Part shown: positions 8,020-17,960 of the stretch, in pieces | How the letters are laid out: the number at the start of each line of letters is the position of its first letter | How positions within the stretch are numbered: the first letter of the stretch is position 1 | Source of the DNA: Chitinophaga ginsengisegetis | Lineage (GTDB): Bacteria; Bacteroidota; Bacteroidia; Chitinophagales; Chitinophagaceae | NCBI RefSeq assembly: GCF_900168065.1 | Contig: NZ_FUZZ01000006.1 | Coordinates: 186,001-250,000 of the forward strand | Direction of reading: 5' to 3' | DNA length: 64,000 nt | Program-made: the position numbers and the translations under genes | The notes under the pieces: model-generated | What the model saw: the letters and a program-made list of their open reading frames with translations, nothing else | What the model was told of the DNA's origin: nothing | The model's database searches: none

Positions 8020-8799
8020 ATGCAACCGGAATTTATTATCATACACCAGCAAGTGGCGCCCTATGTTGCCCACATCCAATTGAACCGCCCAAAAGAACTG
8101 AATGCATTAAACCTGCAACTCATGGGCGAACTGAGAGACGCCCTGAAAATCCTTGATGCGGACGACGAGGTGCGGGTAATTGTCCTCAGCGGCAACGAAA
8201 AAGCTTTCGCCGCCGGCGCCGATATAAAACAAATGGCAGGGAAATCTGCCATAGATATGTATAATATCGATCAGTTCAGCACCTGGGACACCATCAAAAA
8301 AATAAAGAAACCTATTATAGCAGCGGTTAGCGGCTTCGCCCTCGGCGGCGGCTGCGAACTCATGATGCTCTGCGATATGATCGTGGCCAGCGAAACCGCC
8401 CGCTTCGGACAACCGGAAATAAAACTGGGCGTAATGCCCGGCGCCGGCGGCACCCAGCGCCTTACCCGCGCAGTGGGGAAAGCCCTCGCTATGGAAATGG
8501 TGCTTACCGGCCGCTTTATCACCGCAGAAGAAGCACTCCGGGCCGGATTAATTAACCGTATTGTGCCCGTGGAACTCTTCCTGCAGGAAGCTATAAAATT
8601 GGCCGCAGCAACGGCTGCCATGAGCCCTGTAGCGCTTAAAATGGCTAAAGAAGCCGTTTTGAAAGCTTTTGATACCAGCCTGGAAGAAGGATTACATTTT
8701 GAACGTAAAAATTTTTATCTTCTCTTTGCATCTGAAGATCAGAAGGAAGGCATGCAGGCGTTTATTGAAAAAAGACCTCCTGTATTCAAAGGAAAATAG
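8020..8799 (+). CDS. Enoyl-CoA hydratase/isomerase (crotonase) family
   Basis: A soluble 259-residue acyl-CoA enzyme predicted to hydrate 2-enoyl-CoA in fatty-acid or amino-acid breakdown. The oxyanion-hole loops are AFAAGADIKQM (about residues 65-75) and GGGCELMMLCD (about 108-118). Both positions that carry the catalytic glutamates of true hydratases are Glu: the one in GGGCEL and the one in FGQPEIKLG, followed by PGAGGTQRL. That favours hydratase over isomerase. It is second in a likely two-gene operon with the DUF3667 gene. Confidence 0.88.
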   Translation: MQPEFIIIHQQVAPYVAHIQLNRPKELNALNLQLMGELRDALKILDADDEVRVIVLSGNEKAFAAGADIKQMAGKSAIDMYNIDQFSTWDTIKKIKKPIIAAVSGFALGGGCELMMLCDMIVASETARFGQPEIKLGVMPGAGGTQRLTRAVGKALAMEMVLTGRFITAEEALRAGLINRIVPVELFLQEAIKLAAATAAMSPVALKMAKEAVLKAFDTSLEEGLHFERKNFYLLFASEDQKEGMQAFIEKRPPVFKGK

Positions 8800-8947
8800 C
8801 CCGGAACTTTATTGAAAACCATTAAACTATTTTATTATTTGACTTGTTAACCTTCCACTGATAAAAAAATTATGTTGTTAACTGCCGGGAAAGTGGTGCC
8901 CGATAGTTGTTGTAGCCCCCTTAGTATCAAATAAAAAAAATTTAACC

Positions 8948-9472
8948 ATGAGTGCGAGAAGGATTCCTGTTGCATCACTTTTGTCGCTCACTATCTGCGC
9001 GTTTGCATGTAATAGCCCCGCCCAGAAAGTAAGGGCGGTTGTACTGGCCGACCAGACTAACCTGCCACCTACCGATACCATGATCGCTGGTGGCGATACT
9101 ATTCAAACAGACATGGTAGCTTCCTGGAACAGTTTCCTGCAATTCAACGGTAAATACGCCGCGGAAAGCAGTCTTTTTGAAACCGAACCGCTGAAAAACA
9201 GGCTTAACGTACTGATAGGTAAGGCCCGTAAATCTTTTTTTGAAAGATTAAAAGTGACACCACCCATAGAAGTGGAAAACAAAATACTTTTTAATGAAGG
9301 ATACATGCCCGGAAAATCAGGCTACGATGAAGCCGTTATTGCCATAGATATGGACCGGGATATCATTTACATCGGCTTCACAGTGAACAGAAGTCTTATG
9401 CTCTTCAGCGAAAAAGGAGATACCGACTACCCGGAAAAATTCCTGCAATGGATGCAGAAATTTGAACGCTGA
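8948..9472 (+). CDS. Putative lipoprotein, unknown function
   Basis: The N-terminus (SLLSLTICAFAC) looks like a lipoprotein signal with Cys at about residue 20. The mature part has no motif I recognise; the end (AVIAIDMDRDIIYIGFTVNRSLMLFSEKG) is beta-like. Transcribed alone and closed by the hairpin at 9475-9507. Probably anchored to the inner or outer membrane. Confidence 0.6.
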   Translation: MSARRIPVASLLSLTICAFACNSPAQKVRAVVLADQTNLPPTDTMIAGGDTIQTDMVASWNSFLQFNGKYAAESSLFETEPLKNRLNVLIGKARKSFFERLKVTPPIEVENKILFNEGYMPGKSGYDEAVIAIDMDRDIIYIGFTVNRSLMLFSEKGDTDYPEKFLQWMQKFER

Positions 9473-9474
9473 AA

Positions 9475-9507
9475 GAAAAAGGAAGACCGGTATGGCCTTC
9501 CTTTTTC
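9475..9507. terminator. Bidirectional terminator between lipoprotein gene and tex
   Basis: An 11-bp stem (GAAAAAGGAAG, 9475-9485, with 9497-9507) and 11-base loop. A-rich on the left and T-rich on the right, so it can serve both convergent genes. Confidence 0.75.
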
Positions 9508-9516
9508 CTATTTCTT

Positions 9517-11802
9517 TTAATTATCAAACTTATTCTTCAACGCGGCCAGCTTTGCCTGGAAGTCGTTCAGCGGCGCCTCTTTAGCCGCCGGCTTATTCAC
9601 CTTCTTCTGCTGATGCTGCTGATCGCCACGAGGCTCCCTTCTGGTTCCCTGTTGCTGGGAACCGCCGCCACCGCCTTTCTCATTGTCTTTCATCGATAAT
9701 GAAATACGCTTACGCGCCACATCAATTTCCAACACAGTTACCTGCACCTTCTGATTCAGCTTTACGGCTTCATTAGGATTGCTGATAAATTTATTAGAGA
9801 GATGGGAAATGTGCACCAGTCCATCCTGCTTTACACCAATATCCACAAATGCACCAAATGCAGTGATGTTGGTTACCACGCCCGGCAATACCATCCCCGG
9901 CTTTACATCCTCCATTTTATGAATGCCTTCGGCATATTCAAAAATAGAGATCTCGTCACGCGGATCACGGCTAGGCTTGGCCAGCTCCTTCAATATATCT
10001 TCCAAAGTAAGCAAACCTACTTCGGCGCTCACATAATCCTTCGGATTAATTTGCTTACGCAGTTCTTCCTTACCCATCAGGTCCTGTACAGTGCTGTGTT
10101 GTTTGGCCGCCATTTCTTTGATCAGGTCATAACGCTCCGGATGCACCGCGGAATTATCCAGTGGATTATCACCGTTTTCAATACGCAAAAAGCCCGCGCA
10201 CTGCTCAAATGCTTTATCGCCCAAACGATGCACTTTCTTCAGCTGCATACGGTTGCTGAATGCGCCATTTTCTTTACGGTACTTTACAATGTTCTCCGCA
10301 AGGGAAGGGCCCAAACCGGAAATGTACGCCAGCAGGTGCTTGGAAGCAGTGTTCAGGTTCACACCCACATTGTTCACACAGCTCACCACCACGCGATCCA
10401 GGCTTTGTTTCAACGACGACTGGCTCACATCATGCTGGTACTGTCCTACACCAATAGCTTTCGGATCTATCTTCACCAGCTCGGCCAGCGGATCTATCAG
10501 CCTGCGGCCAATAGAAATAGCGCCACGCACCGTTACATCATGGTCCGGAAACTCTTCACGGGCCACTTCTGAAGCAGAATATACAGACGCGCCGCTTTCA
10601 TTCACCATAAACACATTGATCTTTTTGCCAAAATCAATCTTCTTTACAAACTCCTCTGTTTCCCGACCCGCGGTACCATTACCCACGGCAATGGCTTCGG
10701 TATCATATTTTGCCGCCCACTTCTTCAGCAGGGCTTCTGCATCATCTCTCTTGTAATTTTTTTCCAGCGGGAAAATAACATCGTTATCCAGCATATTGCC
10801 CTGGTTATCCAGCGCTACTACTTTGCAACCTGTTCTGTAACCCGGGTCAATGGCAATAACGCCCTTAGGCCCCAGCGGTGCTGCCAGCAGCAGCTGGCGC
10901 AGGTTTTCCGCAAATACTTCGATCGCTTCCTGATCCGCTTTTTCTTTTGCCGATGCCCGGAATTCATTCTCCAGGGAAGGACGCAGCAAACGCTTGTATG
11001 CATCTGCGGCAGCTTTGGTTACCTGTTCTGCCGCCTTGCCTTTACCGGTCACAAATTGTTTGTTGATCAGCGCATTGGCATCTTCCTCTACCGGTGCAAT
11101 AGAGCTGAACAGGATACCCTCGTGCTCTGCCCGTAATATCGCCAGCACCCGGTGGGATGGCATCTCCCGCAGATCCTCTGAAAACTCGAAATAGTCTTTA
11201 TATTTATCGCCTTCGGCTTCTTTTCCTTCTACCACTTTAGATGTGAGCTTGCCGGTATTGGCAAATAATTTACGCAGCTTATCACGGCACTCCGCATTTT
11301 CATTGATCCACTCCGCAATAATATCACGCGCACCTTTCAACGCCTCTTCAGACGTTGCCACCTGCTCATTGATAAATGTTTCTGCCGCTGAAATATCACC
11401 GTCCTGCTGCTCAAACAACAGGGTAGCCAATGGTTCCAGCCCTTTCTCAATGGCCACGGTAGCACGGGTTTTACGCTTAGGCTTATAAGGCAGGTAAATA
11501 TCTTCCAGCTCCGCCAGTACCCAGGTGTTCTCTATTTTGGATAATAACTCAGGCGTCATTTTTTCCTGCTCAGTGATCGTTTTGATAATAAAATCACGAC
11601 GGTCATCCACCTCCTTGTAACGCTTCTGCAGGTCTTCAATACGGCCTATCTGCACCTCATCCAGACTTCCCGTTACCTCTTTACGGTAACGACTGATGAA
11701 TGGAACCGTAGAGCCTTCAGATAACAGGGTCATGGTGTTTTCTGCCTGTTTACCGGAAATACCCAACTCCGATGAAATAAGCGCAATGTGTTTCGGATTC
11801 AT
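9517..11802 (-). CDS. tex: Tex family RNA-binding transcription accessory protein
   Basis: A 761-residue cytoplasmic nucleic-acid-binding protein of the Tex/Spt6-related family. Domains in order: helical Tex N-terminal domain, a YqgF/RNase H-like domain (begins VIAIDPGYRTGCKVVALD near residue 320), helix-hairpin-helix region (NTASKHLLAYISGLGPSLA near residue 490), and an S1 domain (GMVLPGVVTNITAFGAFVDI near residue 650, with LVHISHLS). The tail after S1 is low complexity (Gly, Gln, Lys rich), common in Bacteroidetes versions. Full length. A TACATTTG promoter element lies upstream at 11914-11921. Confidence 0.93.
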   Translation of the reverse strand: MNPKHIALISSELGISGKQAENTMTLLSEGSTVPFISRYRKEVTGSLDEVQIGRIEDLQKRYKEVDDRRDFIIKTITEQEKMTPELLSKIENTWVLAELEDIYLPYKPKRKTRATVAIEKGLEPLATLLFEQQDGDISAAETFINEQVATSEEALKGARDIIAEWINENAECRDKLRKLFANTGKLTSKVVEGKEAEGDKYKDYFEFSEDLREMPSHRVLAILRAEHEGILFSSIAPVEEDANALINKQFVTGKGKAAEQVTKAAADAYKRLLRPSLENEFRASAKEKADQEAIEVFAENLRQLLLAAPLGPKGVIAIDPGYRTGCKVVALDNQGNMLDNDVIFPLEKNYKRDDAEALLKKWAAKYDTEAIAVGNGTAGRETEEFVKKIDFGKKINVFMVNESGASVYSASEVAREEFPDHDVTVRGAISIGRRLIDPLAELVKIDPKAIGVGQYQHDVSQSSLKQSLDRVVVSCVNNVGVNLNTASKHLLAYISGLGPSLAENIVKYRKENGAFSNRMQLKKVHRLGDKAFEQCAGFLRIENGDNPLDNSAVHPERYDLIKEMAAKQHSTVQDLMGKEELRKQINPKDYVSAEVGLLTLEDILKELAKPSRDPRDEISIFEYAEGIHKMEDVKPGMVLPGVVTNITAFGAFVDIGVKQDGLVHISHLSNKFISNPNEAVKLNQKVQVTVLEIDVARKRISLSMKDNEKGGGGGSQQQGTRREPRGDQQHQQKKVNKPAAKEAPLNDFQAKLAALKNKFDN

Positions 11803-11913
11803 AAATCAATACATTTTGGGATTTTTTGATTGCCAGATGCCAGGTTTTGTAACCACAATAATTACAAAAATTACCATCTCCAAACCATGAAATCGCTACC
11901 ATTTAATAGCTCG

Positions 11914-11921
11914 CAAATGTA
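11914..11921 (-). promoter_or_regulatory. -7 element TACATTTG for tex
   Basis: Minus-strand match to TAnnTTTG, giving a leader of about 105 bases before the tex start. The -33 box is weak. Confidence 0.35.
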
Positions 11922-12054
11922 ACTAAAATGGCCTTTTTACCAAGAAAAAGTATTCCCCATTTTTACACGTCCGCATTTGGTTCTCCGTACCTGTTCTTAC
12001 CCGGAATCATCTATGAATATCAAAATCCCCAAATGATCCCTATTTTTACAAAAT

Positions 12055-12825
12055 ATGGAAAAGACAGCTACATTTGATCGCCTCCTGCAGATCATGGACG
12101 ATTTAAGGGAAAAGTGCCCCTGGGACCGCAAGCAAACCATTCAAACGCTTCGTCAGCTCACCATCGAGGAAACCTATGAGCTGGCGGATGCCATCACCGA
12201 TGAAGACTGGAAGTCCATCAAAGAAGAATTGGGGGATATCCTCCTGCACATCGTGTTCTACGCCAAAATAGGCTCGGAACAGCAGAAATTTGATATAAAC
12301 GACGTTATAAACGGCGTATGCGATAAACTCATCCACCGCCACCCGCATATTTACGGCGATGTAAAAGCCGATACAGAAGAGGAGGTAAAACAAAACTGGG
12401 AAAAACTTAAACTGAAAGAAGGAAAGAAATCCGTACTCAGTGGCGTGCCCCTGTCGCTGCCCGCCCTCGTAAAAGCGATGCGCCTCCAGGAAAAAGCCAA
12501 ACAAACCGGCTTCGAATGGGATAATACAGAACAGGTATGGGAGAAAGTAAAGGAAGAAGTGAATGAACTGGAAGAAGCAGTGAACAGCGGGAATATAAAT
12601 GATATGGAAGATGAATTCGGCGACGTGATGTTCTCTTTGGTGAACTATTCCAGGTTCCTTAACATCGATGCGGAAAATGCCCTCGAACGTACCAATAAAA
12701 AATTCCAGCGCCGGTTCCAGGCAATGGAAGTACTGGCACTGGAACAGGGCCGCACCCTCAACGATATGAGCTTAACGGAAATGGATACACTCTGGAATAA
12801 GGTGAAAGCCACAGAGCAATTGTAA
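12055..12825 (+). CDS. mazG: MazG nucleoside triphosphate pyrophosphohydrolase
   Basis: Hydrolyses (d)NTPs to (d)NMP and pyrophosphate, cleaning damaged or excess nucleotides. The 256-residue protein has two tandem MazG folds. The first begins MDDLREKCPWDRKQT and has the metal-binding EETYELADAI. The second carries EEVNELEEAV and DEFGDVMFSLVNYSR, where the E-x-x-E and E-x-x-D residues bind magnesium. Length and both halves match long MazG. A TTG-initiated kinase gene follows after 22 bases, so the two may be co-transcribed. Confidence 0.93.
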   Translation: MEKTATFDRLLQIMDDLREKCPWDRKQTIQTLRQLTIEETYELADAITDEDWKSIKEELGDILLHIVFYAKIGSEQQKFDINDVINGVCDKLIHRHPHIYGDVKADTEEEVKQNWEKLKLKEGKKSVLSGVPLSLPALVKAMRLQEKAKQTGFEWDNTEQVWEKVKEEVNELEEAVNSGNINDMEDEFGDVMFSLVNYSRFLNIDAENALERTNKKFQRRFQAMEVLALEQGRTLNDMSLTEMDTLWNKVKATEQL

Positions 12826-12847
12826 ATCGTTCTTTAATACACCCGCA

Positions 12848-15800
12848 TTGATCGATTCTAAAGAAATACGGCTTTTTTTCCTGCGACATGGCTATCTCCT
12901 GATCATTGCAGCCTGGTTGTTCACCTTCGCTTTCCTGTTCAGTAACTACTGGTCGTACTACTCGTCCCCGCAGGGCGTGAAACGCAGCATGGAAAAGAGT
13001 ATCCATCAACGGGAAAAAACATTCGAAAAACTCGCTAAAGATACGGCCCTCACTGCCTCCCTCTTCCAGCGCAGCTACGACCAGCAAACACTGGACAAAC
13101 TCACCGGCATGGAGTATTACCTCTTTGCCTACGATTCCAATAACACCGGCATCTGGCTCACCTTCTGGAATACCAGCCAGGTACAGCCGGATGAACTGCA
13201 AACCACACTGGAAAACGGCCAGCGGTTCATGAAGCTGAAAAATGGCTATTATGAAGTCATCACCCGGAAAGTAAAATCAATCCGGGGGCACGCACAATAC
13301 CTGGTGGCGGCTATTCCCATCCGCATGGAATATGCCATTAAAAACAACTACCTGGTCAATCACTTTTACGATAAGGAAGAACTGGGAGAGGAGTACAGCA
13401 TCCTCCGGGAACAACCCGCCCTGGTAGTACCGGAACATACCATCCTGCCGGTAAATAACGGACAGGGACAAACGCTGTTCTTCCTCGATTACAACACCGG
13501 CATGCATGTACATCCCTCCAATAACCTCAGCATACTGCTGCGGGTGCTGGGTTGTATCTGCGTACTTATATTCCTCAACCTCTTTGCCACCCTGCTGGCC
13601 AAAACCACCAACCCGCTGTATGGCTTCCTGTTCCTGTTCCTCATCGTATTCGGTATGCGGGTACTCAGTTACGTATACCCGTTCCCGTTCAACCTCAAGG
13701 AACTCAATATCTTCGATCCCAGGATCTATGCAAAGGATGAAATCTTCTACTCGCTCGGCGATCTGCTGATCAACGTATTACTCACCTTCTGGATGATCCT
13801 CTTCTTCCGGGAACACGTAAAAACCATCAACCCGCCGGTACTCAAAAAAAGATGGGCGCAGAGCGTGGTGATCATCATCGCCAGCCTGATCCTCTATATC
13901 GTGGAACAATTCCTGGCAGACCTCATCCAGAGCCTGGTAATAGATTCCAAGATCTCTTTTGATGTAACCAACCCCTTCAGTCTTACGGAATACAGTATCA
14001 TCTACAGCATCATCGGCTTTATGGTACTGGGCTTCATATCTTTCAGCTTTTTGTTCTTCTCCCAGATCATCAACTACCTGCTGAATGAACTCACTAATTT
14101 TCAATACCGTACCAAATATATCTGGCTGGCAGCGGTAGGCATCATCTGGCTGCTGTTCCGTATCCACAACCCGGAACTGCCATTCTCCGTTACAATGGTG
14201 ATCTGGCTGCTGATCTACATCGTGCTGCTCGACTTCCTCGCCGATCGCTTTGAAAGCAGTATGGCCACCGTACCGTTTCTGTTCTGGCTCTTCCTGCTCA
14301 CCATCACCACCTCCGGCGCACTGGTACATTATAACAACCATAAGGAGCTGTATGCCCGTCAGAAACTCGCGGAAGACCTGTCCAAACAAAAGGATCCTTA
14401 CCTGGAGATGCTGTTGAATGATATCGGTAAAAAGATAGAACACGATGAAGCCCTCCAGTTTTTTTTCCAGGACCATAACGGCAGAACCCACCGTAAATCG
14501 GCGTTCGACAGCCTGCTCCTGCCAAAATATTTCCAGGGCTACCTGAGCAGGTTCCGGGTAAACCTGTATGCCTATGATGAAAACGGCGCCTCCCTGTTTG
14601 CCGCAGATACCGCCAGCTTATTAACTTTTAACCGGCAGATATTTACCGAGTCGGAAGCCTCTCCATCACTGGTGCCCGGCAACGACCTGTATTATTATGA
14701 GCGCAGCTTCAACGACTACAGCTATATCGCCAAAAAAGAATTTCACAACGCCGGCGGGGAAGTAACCGGCTGGCTGGTATACACCCTGGCGCCAAAACCT
14801 GTAAGCAGCGAACGGCTTTATCCTGAACTGCTGGTGGAAGGCGATATGAGTGATCCGGGCCGTGAATACGCCGGCGCCTATTCTTTTGCTGTATACGATA
14901 AAGGCATTCTCGTAAGCAATAACAACGATTTTCCTTTCCCCATCCGGTTATATGCACATGAACTGCCTGCGGCAGATGTTACCGTAAAATCCATCAAAGG
15001 TTATTCAGAACTGATCTACCGCGCTACCCCTGAAAAAGTAGTGATAGTGGTAAAGGAAAACAGGATGTTCGTGGAATTCATCACCCTGTTTGCTTACATG
15101 TTCTGTTTGTTCCTGCTCATCATTGCTGTATACAAGGCATTCGACCTGCTCATCAAAGCAAGGATGCGGATCAGCAACCTGCGCGCACTGATCAATATCA
15201 GCATCCGCAAAAAAGTACATGGTACCATCATCTTTGTTGTTATTTTCTCTTTCCTGATATTGGGTATCACCACTATTAAATTCTTTATCTACCGCTCTGA
15301 AATGCAGAACCGCGAACGGCTCAGCAAAACCATGAGAGAGGTAGCCAAAGACGTGGAAAAGGTATTGGAAAATCAGCGTGACCTGGACCAGGTAGGGGAT
15401 ATGTATGATTCAGAACTGATGAAAAAGCTGGCTGGCTCCCTGTCGGATATCGCTAATGAACGGGCCCTGGATATCAATATCTACGACCGCGATGGCAACC
15501 TGCAGCAAACCACCCAGCCAATGATGACGGACAAAGGGCTGATCTCTGCAAAAATAGACCCGCAGGCATTCTACAGTTTATACCGGCTGGAGCAGATCCA
15601 GTTTATCCATACGGAATATATCGGGGTAATGCCGTTCCTGTCGGGTTACATGCCGCTGCGTAATCATGATACACATGAAGTGATTGCATACCTGAACGTT
15701 CCTTATTTCGCCACGCAAACAGAACTGAACCAGCAGATCTCCAACTTCCTCGTGGCCCTCATCAATTTCAACGCCTTCATTTTCCTCATCGCGGGAATGG

Positions 15801-16669
15801 TGGCGCTGCTGATCACCAATTCCATCACCCGCTCGTTCTCGCTGGTAACGGAAAAGCTCCGGCACGTAAACCTGGGTCAGCGCAACGATGAAATAGAATG
15901 GGATAAAGATGATGAGATCGGCGCACTGGTAAAGGAATACAATAAAATGGTACGCAAGCTGGAAGTGAGTGCGGTGCGACTGGCTAAAAGTGAAAGGGAG
16001 GGGGCATGGCGTGAAATGGCGCGGCAGGTGGCCCATGAAATCAAGAACCCGCTTACGCCTATGAAGCTGAGCATCCAATACCTGCAACGCGCTATCGCCG
16101 GCGATTCACCCAATGTGAAGGAGCTGTCGCGCAAAGTGGCCGGCACCCTCGTGGAACAGATCGAACACCTCTCCAATATTGCGTCCGACTTCTCCGCCTT
16201 TGCCCGCATTGGCGAACCAAACAACGAAGAGTTCCTGCTCAATGAAGTATTGTATTCCCTCACCTCCTTGTACCAGGGACATGAGGATTGTGAAGTTACC
16301 TACGTGCAGCCCACACACGATTTTTATGTATTTGCAGATAAAACCCAGATGAACAGGCTGTTCACCAACCTGTTGCTGAACGCTATACAGGCCATCCCCG
16401 ACGACCGTAAAGGACAGATCGTGGTACGGTTGCAAATGACTTCTGATAGTCACGTGATTGTGAGTGTATCCGATAACGGCGAAGGCATTTCCACGGAAAT
16501 ACAATCCCGCATTTTCGTTCCCAACTTCACTACCAAGTCTTCCGGTACCGGCCTCGGACTGGCCATGTGTAAAAACATTGCCGAGCAGGCGAGAGGGGAG
16601 ATCTGGTTTGAAACAAAGCTGAACGAAGGCACTACGTTCTATGTGAAGTTGCCGCTGCAGGGACATTAA
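12848..16669 (+). CDS. Giant NtrY-like membrane sensor histidine kinase
   Basis: At 1273 residues this is far longer than typical NtrY (about 700-770). Hydrophobic segments occur at about 16-34, a polytopic block between about 229 and 480, 743-765, 794-815 and 964-988; the stretches between 35-228, 490-740 and 816-960 are predicted extracytoplasmic. A HAMP domain follows at about 988-1040, then HisKA (phospho-acceptor His in QVAHEIKNPLTPMKL, about 1062) and HATPase_c (NLLLNAIQAIPDD about 1174, DNGEG, GTGLGLAM about 1233). The HEIKNPLTP box is typical of NtrY. The start is TTG, 22 bases after mazG. No response regulator is adjacent. Confidence 0.85.
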   Translation: MIDSKEIRLFFLRHGYLLIIAAWLFTFAFLFSNYWSYYSSPQGVKRSMEKSIHQREKTFEKLAKDTALTASLFQRSYDQQTLDKLTGMEYYLFAYDSNNTGIWLTFWNTSQVQPDELQTTLENGQRFMKLKNGYYEVITRKVKSIRGHAQYLVAAIPIRMEYAIKNNYLVNHFYDKEELGEEYSILREQPALVVPEHTILPVNNGQGQTLFFLDYNTGMHVHPSNNLSILLRVLGCICVLIFLNLFATLLAKTTNPLYGFLFLFLIVFGMRVLSYVYPFPFNLKELNIFDPRIYAKDEIFYSLGDLLINVLLTFWMILFFREHVKTINPPVLKKRWAQSVVIIIASLILYIVEQFLADLIQSLVIDSKISFDVTNPFSLTEYSIIYSIIGFMVLGFISFSFLFFSQIINYLLNELTNFQYRTKYIWLAAVGIIWLLFRIHNPELPFSVTMVIWLLIYIVLLDFLADRFESSMATVPFLFWLFLLTITTSGALVHYNNHKELYARQKLAEDLSKQKDPYLEMLLNDIGKKIEHDEALQFFFQDHNGRTHRKSAFDSLLLPKYFQGYLSRFRVNLYAYDENGASLFAADTASLLTFNRQIFTESEASPSLVPGNDLYYYERSFNDYSYIAKKEFHNAGGEVTGWLVYTLAPKPVSSERLYPELLVEGDMSDPGREYAGAYSFAVYDKGILVSNNNDFPFPIRLYAHELPAADVTVKSIKGYSELIYRATPEKVVIVVKENRMFVEFITLFAYMFCLFLLIIAVYKAFDLLIKARMRISNLRALINISIRKKVHGTIIFVVIFSFLILGITTIKFFIYRSEMQNRERLSKTMREVAKDVEKVLENQRDLDQVGDMYDSELMKKLAGSLSDIANERALDINIYDRDGNLQQTTQPMMTDKGLISAKIDPQAFYSLYRLEQIQFIHTEYIGVMPFLSGYMPLRNHDTHEVIAYLNVPYFATQTELNQQISNFLVALINFNAFIFLIAGMVALLITNSITRSFSLVTEKLRHVNLGQRNDEIEWDKDDEIGALVKEYNKMVRKLEVSAVRLAKSEREGAWREMARQVAHEIKNPLTPMKLSIQYLQRAIAGDSPNVKELSRKVAGTLVEQIEHLSNIASDFSAFARIGEPNNEEFLLNEVLYSLTSLYQGHEDCEVTYVQPTHDFYVFADKTQMNRLFTNLLLNAIQAIPDDRKGQIVVRLQMTSDSHVIVSVSDNGEGISTEIQSRIFVPNFTTKSSGTGLGLAMCKNIAEQARGEIWFETKLNEGTTFYVKLPLQGH

Positions 16670-16690
16670 TACGGCAATCCTCCACAAAAA

Positions 16691-16721
16691 AAACGACGCT
16701 CTGGATTCCAGAGCGTCGTTT
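16691..16721. terminator. Strong bidirectional terminator
   Basis: A perfect 14-bp stem (AAACGACGCTCTGG, 16691-16704, with 16708-16721) with a 3-base loop, A-rich on one side and T-rich on the other. It separates the convergent kinase gene and the plsX operon. Confidence 0.92.
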
Positions 16722-16738
16722 AAATAATTTTTTTGCGT

Positions 16739-17701
16739 TTACTGCTGTTGTGTATCGTCTTTAGCTACAAAGCTTTCTTTAATTTTTTCCAGCAGTTTGC
16801 TTTCGATCATTTGCTGCGACAGCTGTATCATGTTTTTAAATGCAGTTTCCTGGGAAATACCGTGACCAATAATTACTGGTTTGGAAACGCCTAAAACAGG
16901 AGTACCGCCATATGATTCAGAATCAAATTTTTTCATGTAGTCATCCTGAATATTACGTCTTAACGCAATTTCATGGAATGATTCGGCCATCTTAAGTACG
17001 ATGTTTCCGGTAAAGCCTTCGCATACAATTACATCTGCTTTTTCGGAGAGGATATCTCTTCCTTCAATGTTGCCGACGAAATTAATTTGTTTGCTTTCTT
17101 TTAACAGCGGGTAAGTTGCCTGCGCAAGCAGGTTGCCTTTGCCTTCTTCTTCGCCGATATTCAGTAAACCAACTTTAGGATTGGGTACCTGAAGAATATG
17201 TTTGGAATATAGGGATCCGAGAAGGGCAAATTGTGCCAGGTTTTCAGGTTTGCAGTCGGCGTTGATACCTACGTCGAGCAAGAGGCCGTACGTGCCGTTT
17301 TCACGGGGTACCAGAGTAGATATAGTAGGACGTTGCACTCCCTCTATGGCTTTAATGGAATAATAGGTGCCCACCATCATGGCGCCGGTATTACCTGCGC
17401 TGATGAAAGCATCTATTTTTTCATTTTTCAGTAAATGAAAACCGATAGAGATGGAGGATTGTGGCTTCTCTTTCAGCGCCTTGGTAGGGTGTTCATCCAT
17501 CCCGATTACCTGGGATGAATGAACAACTGAATATTTTGATTGGTCCAGCTGTGCTGCTGCAATTAAAGGAGCTAACTGTTGTTCGTCTCCAATTAAAACC
17601 AGATGCACCTCAGATGCAACAGTGTCTAAATATAATTTTACTCCTTTTACTGCTTCGGTGGGCGCGAAATCGCCACCCATCATATCAAGCCCGATTCTCA
17701 T
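16739..17701 (-). CDS. plsX: Phosphate acyltransferase PlsX
   Basis: Converts acyl-ACP to acyl-phosphate at the membrane surface, the first step of phospholipid synthesis by the PlsX/PlsY route. The N-terminus MRIGLDMMGGDFAP is the family signature; SAGNTGAMM and ERPTIST-like (VQRPTISTLVP) segments and VCEGFTGNIVLKM near the C-terminus are also typical. I use the ATG at 17701, as the in-frame TTG at 17710 would add only MSY. It is the last gene of the yceD-rpmF-plsX operon. Confidence 0.93.
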   Translation of the reverse strand: MRIGLDMMGGDFAPTEAVKGVKLYLDTVASEVHLVLIGDEQQLAPLIAAAQLDQSKYSVVHSSQVIGMDEHPTKALKEKPQSSISIGFHLLKNEKIDAFISAGNTGAMMVGTYYSIKAIEGVQRPTISTLVPRENGTYGLLLDVGINADCKPENLAQFALLGSLYSKHILQVPNPKVGLLNIGEEEGKGNLLAQATYPLLKESKQINFVGNIEGRDILSEKADVIVCEGFTGNIVLKMAESFHEIALRRNIQDDYMKKFDSESYGGTPVLGVSKPVIIGHGISQETAFKNMIQLSQQMIESKLLEKIKESFVAKDDTQQQ

Positions 17702-17753
17702 GTAACTCAAGGTTTGTTCTTGTTAGCTCGGGTAAAAATAGTAAAATAATTTA

Positions 17754-17948
17754 TTATTTAGCTGCGCTCTGTTTTTCCAACACTACTTTTCCTCTGTAGT
17801 ACAGTTTGTTTTCCACCCAATGAGCACGGTGTCTCAGGTGCACTTCACCGGTTGCGCTGTCTGTGCTTAATGTATCCGCTACCGCCTTATAATGCGTTCT
17901 TCTCTTTGCTGATCTTTGCTGAGAATGTCTGCGTTTAGGATTTGGCAT
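17754..17948 (-). CDS. rpmF: 50S ribosomal protein L32
   Basis: A 64-residue basic protein beginning MPNPKRRHSQQRSAKRR, the L32 signature. It has no cysteines, so it is the zinc-independent (C-minus) form. It lies between yceD and plsX, the widely conserved order linking ribosome and lipid synthesis genes; 12 bases separate it from yceD. Confidence 0.95.
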   Translation of the reverse strand: MPNPKRRHSQQRSAKRRTHYKAVADTLSTDSATGEVHLRHRAHWVENKLYYRGKVVLEKQSAAK

Positions 17949-17960
17949 TTTATTTAATTT

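Noticed and set aside
9802..10572. Plus-strand 256-residue frame inside tex
   Set aside because: Shadow of tex; His, Gln and Thr rich, no domain, and the Tex frame has full motif support.
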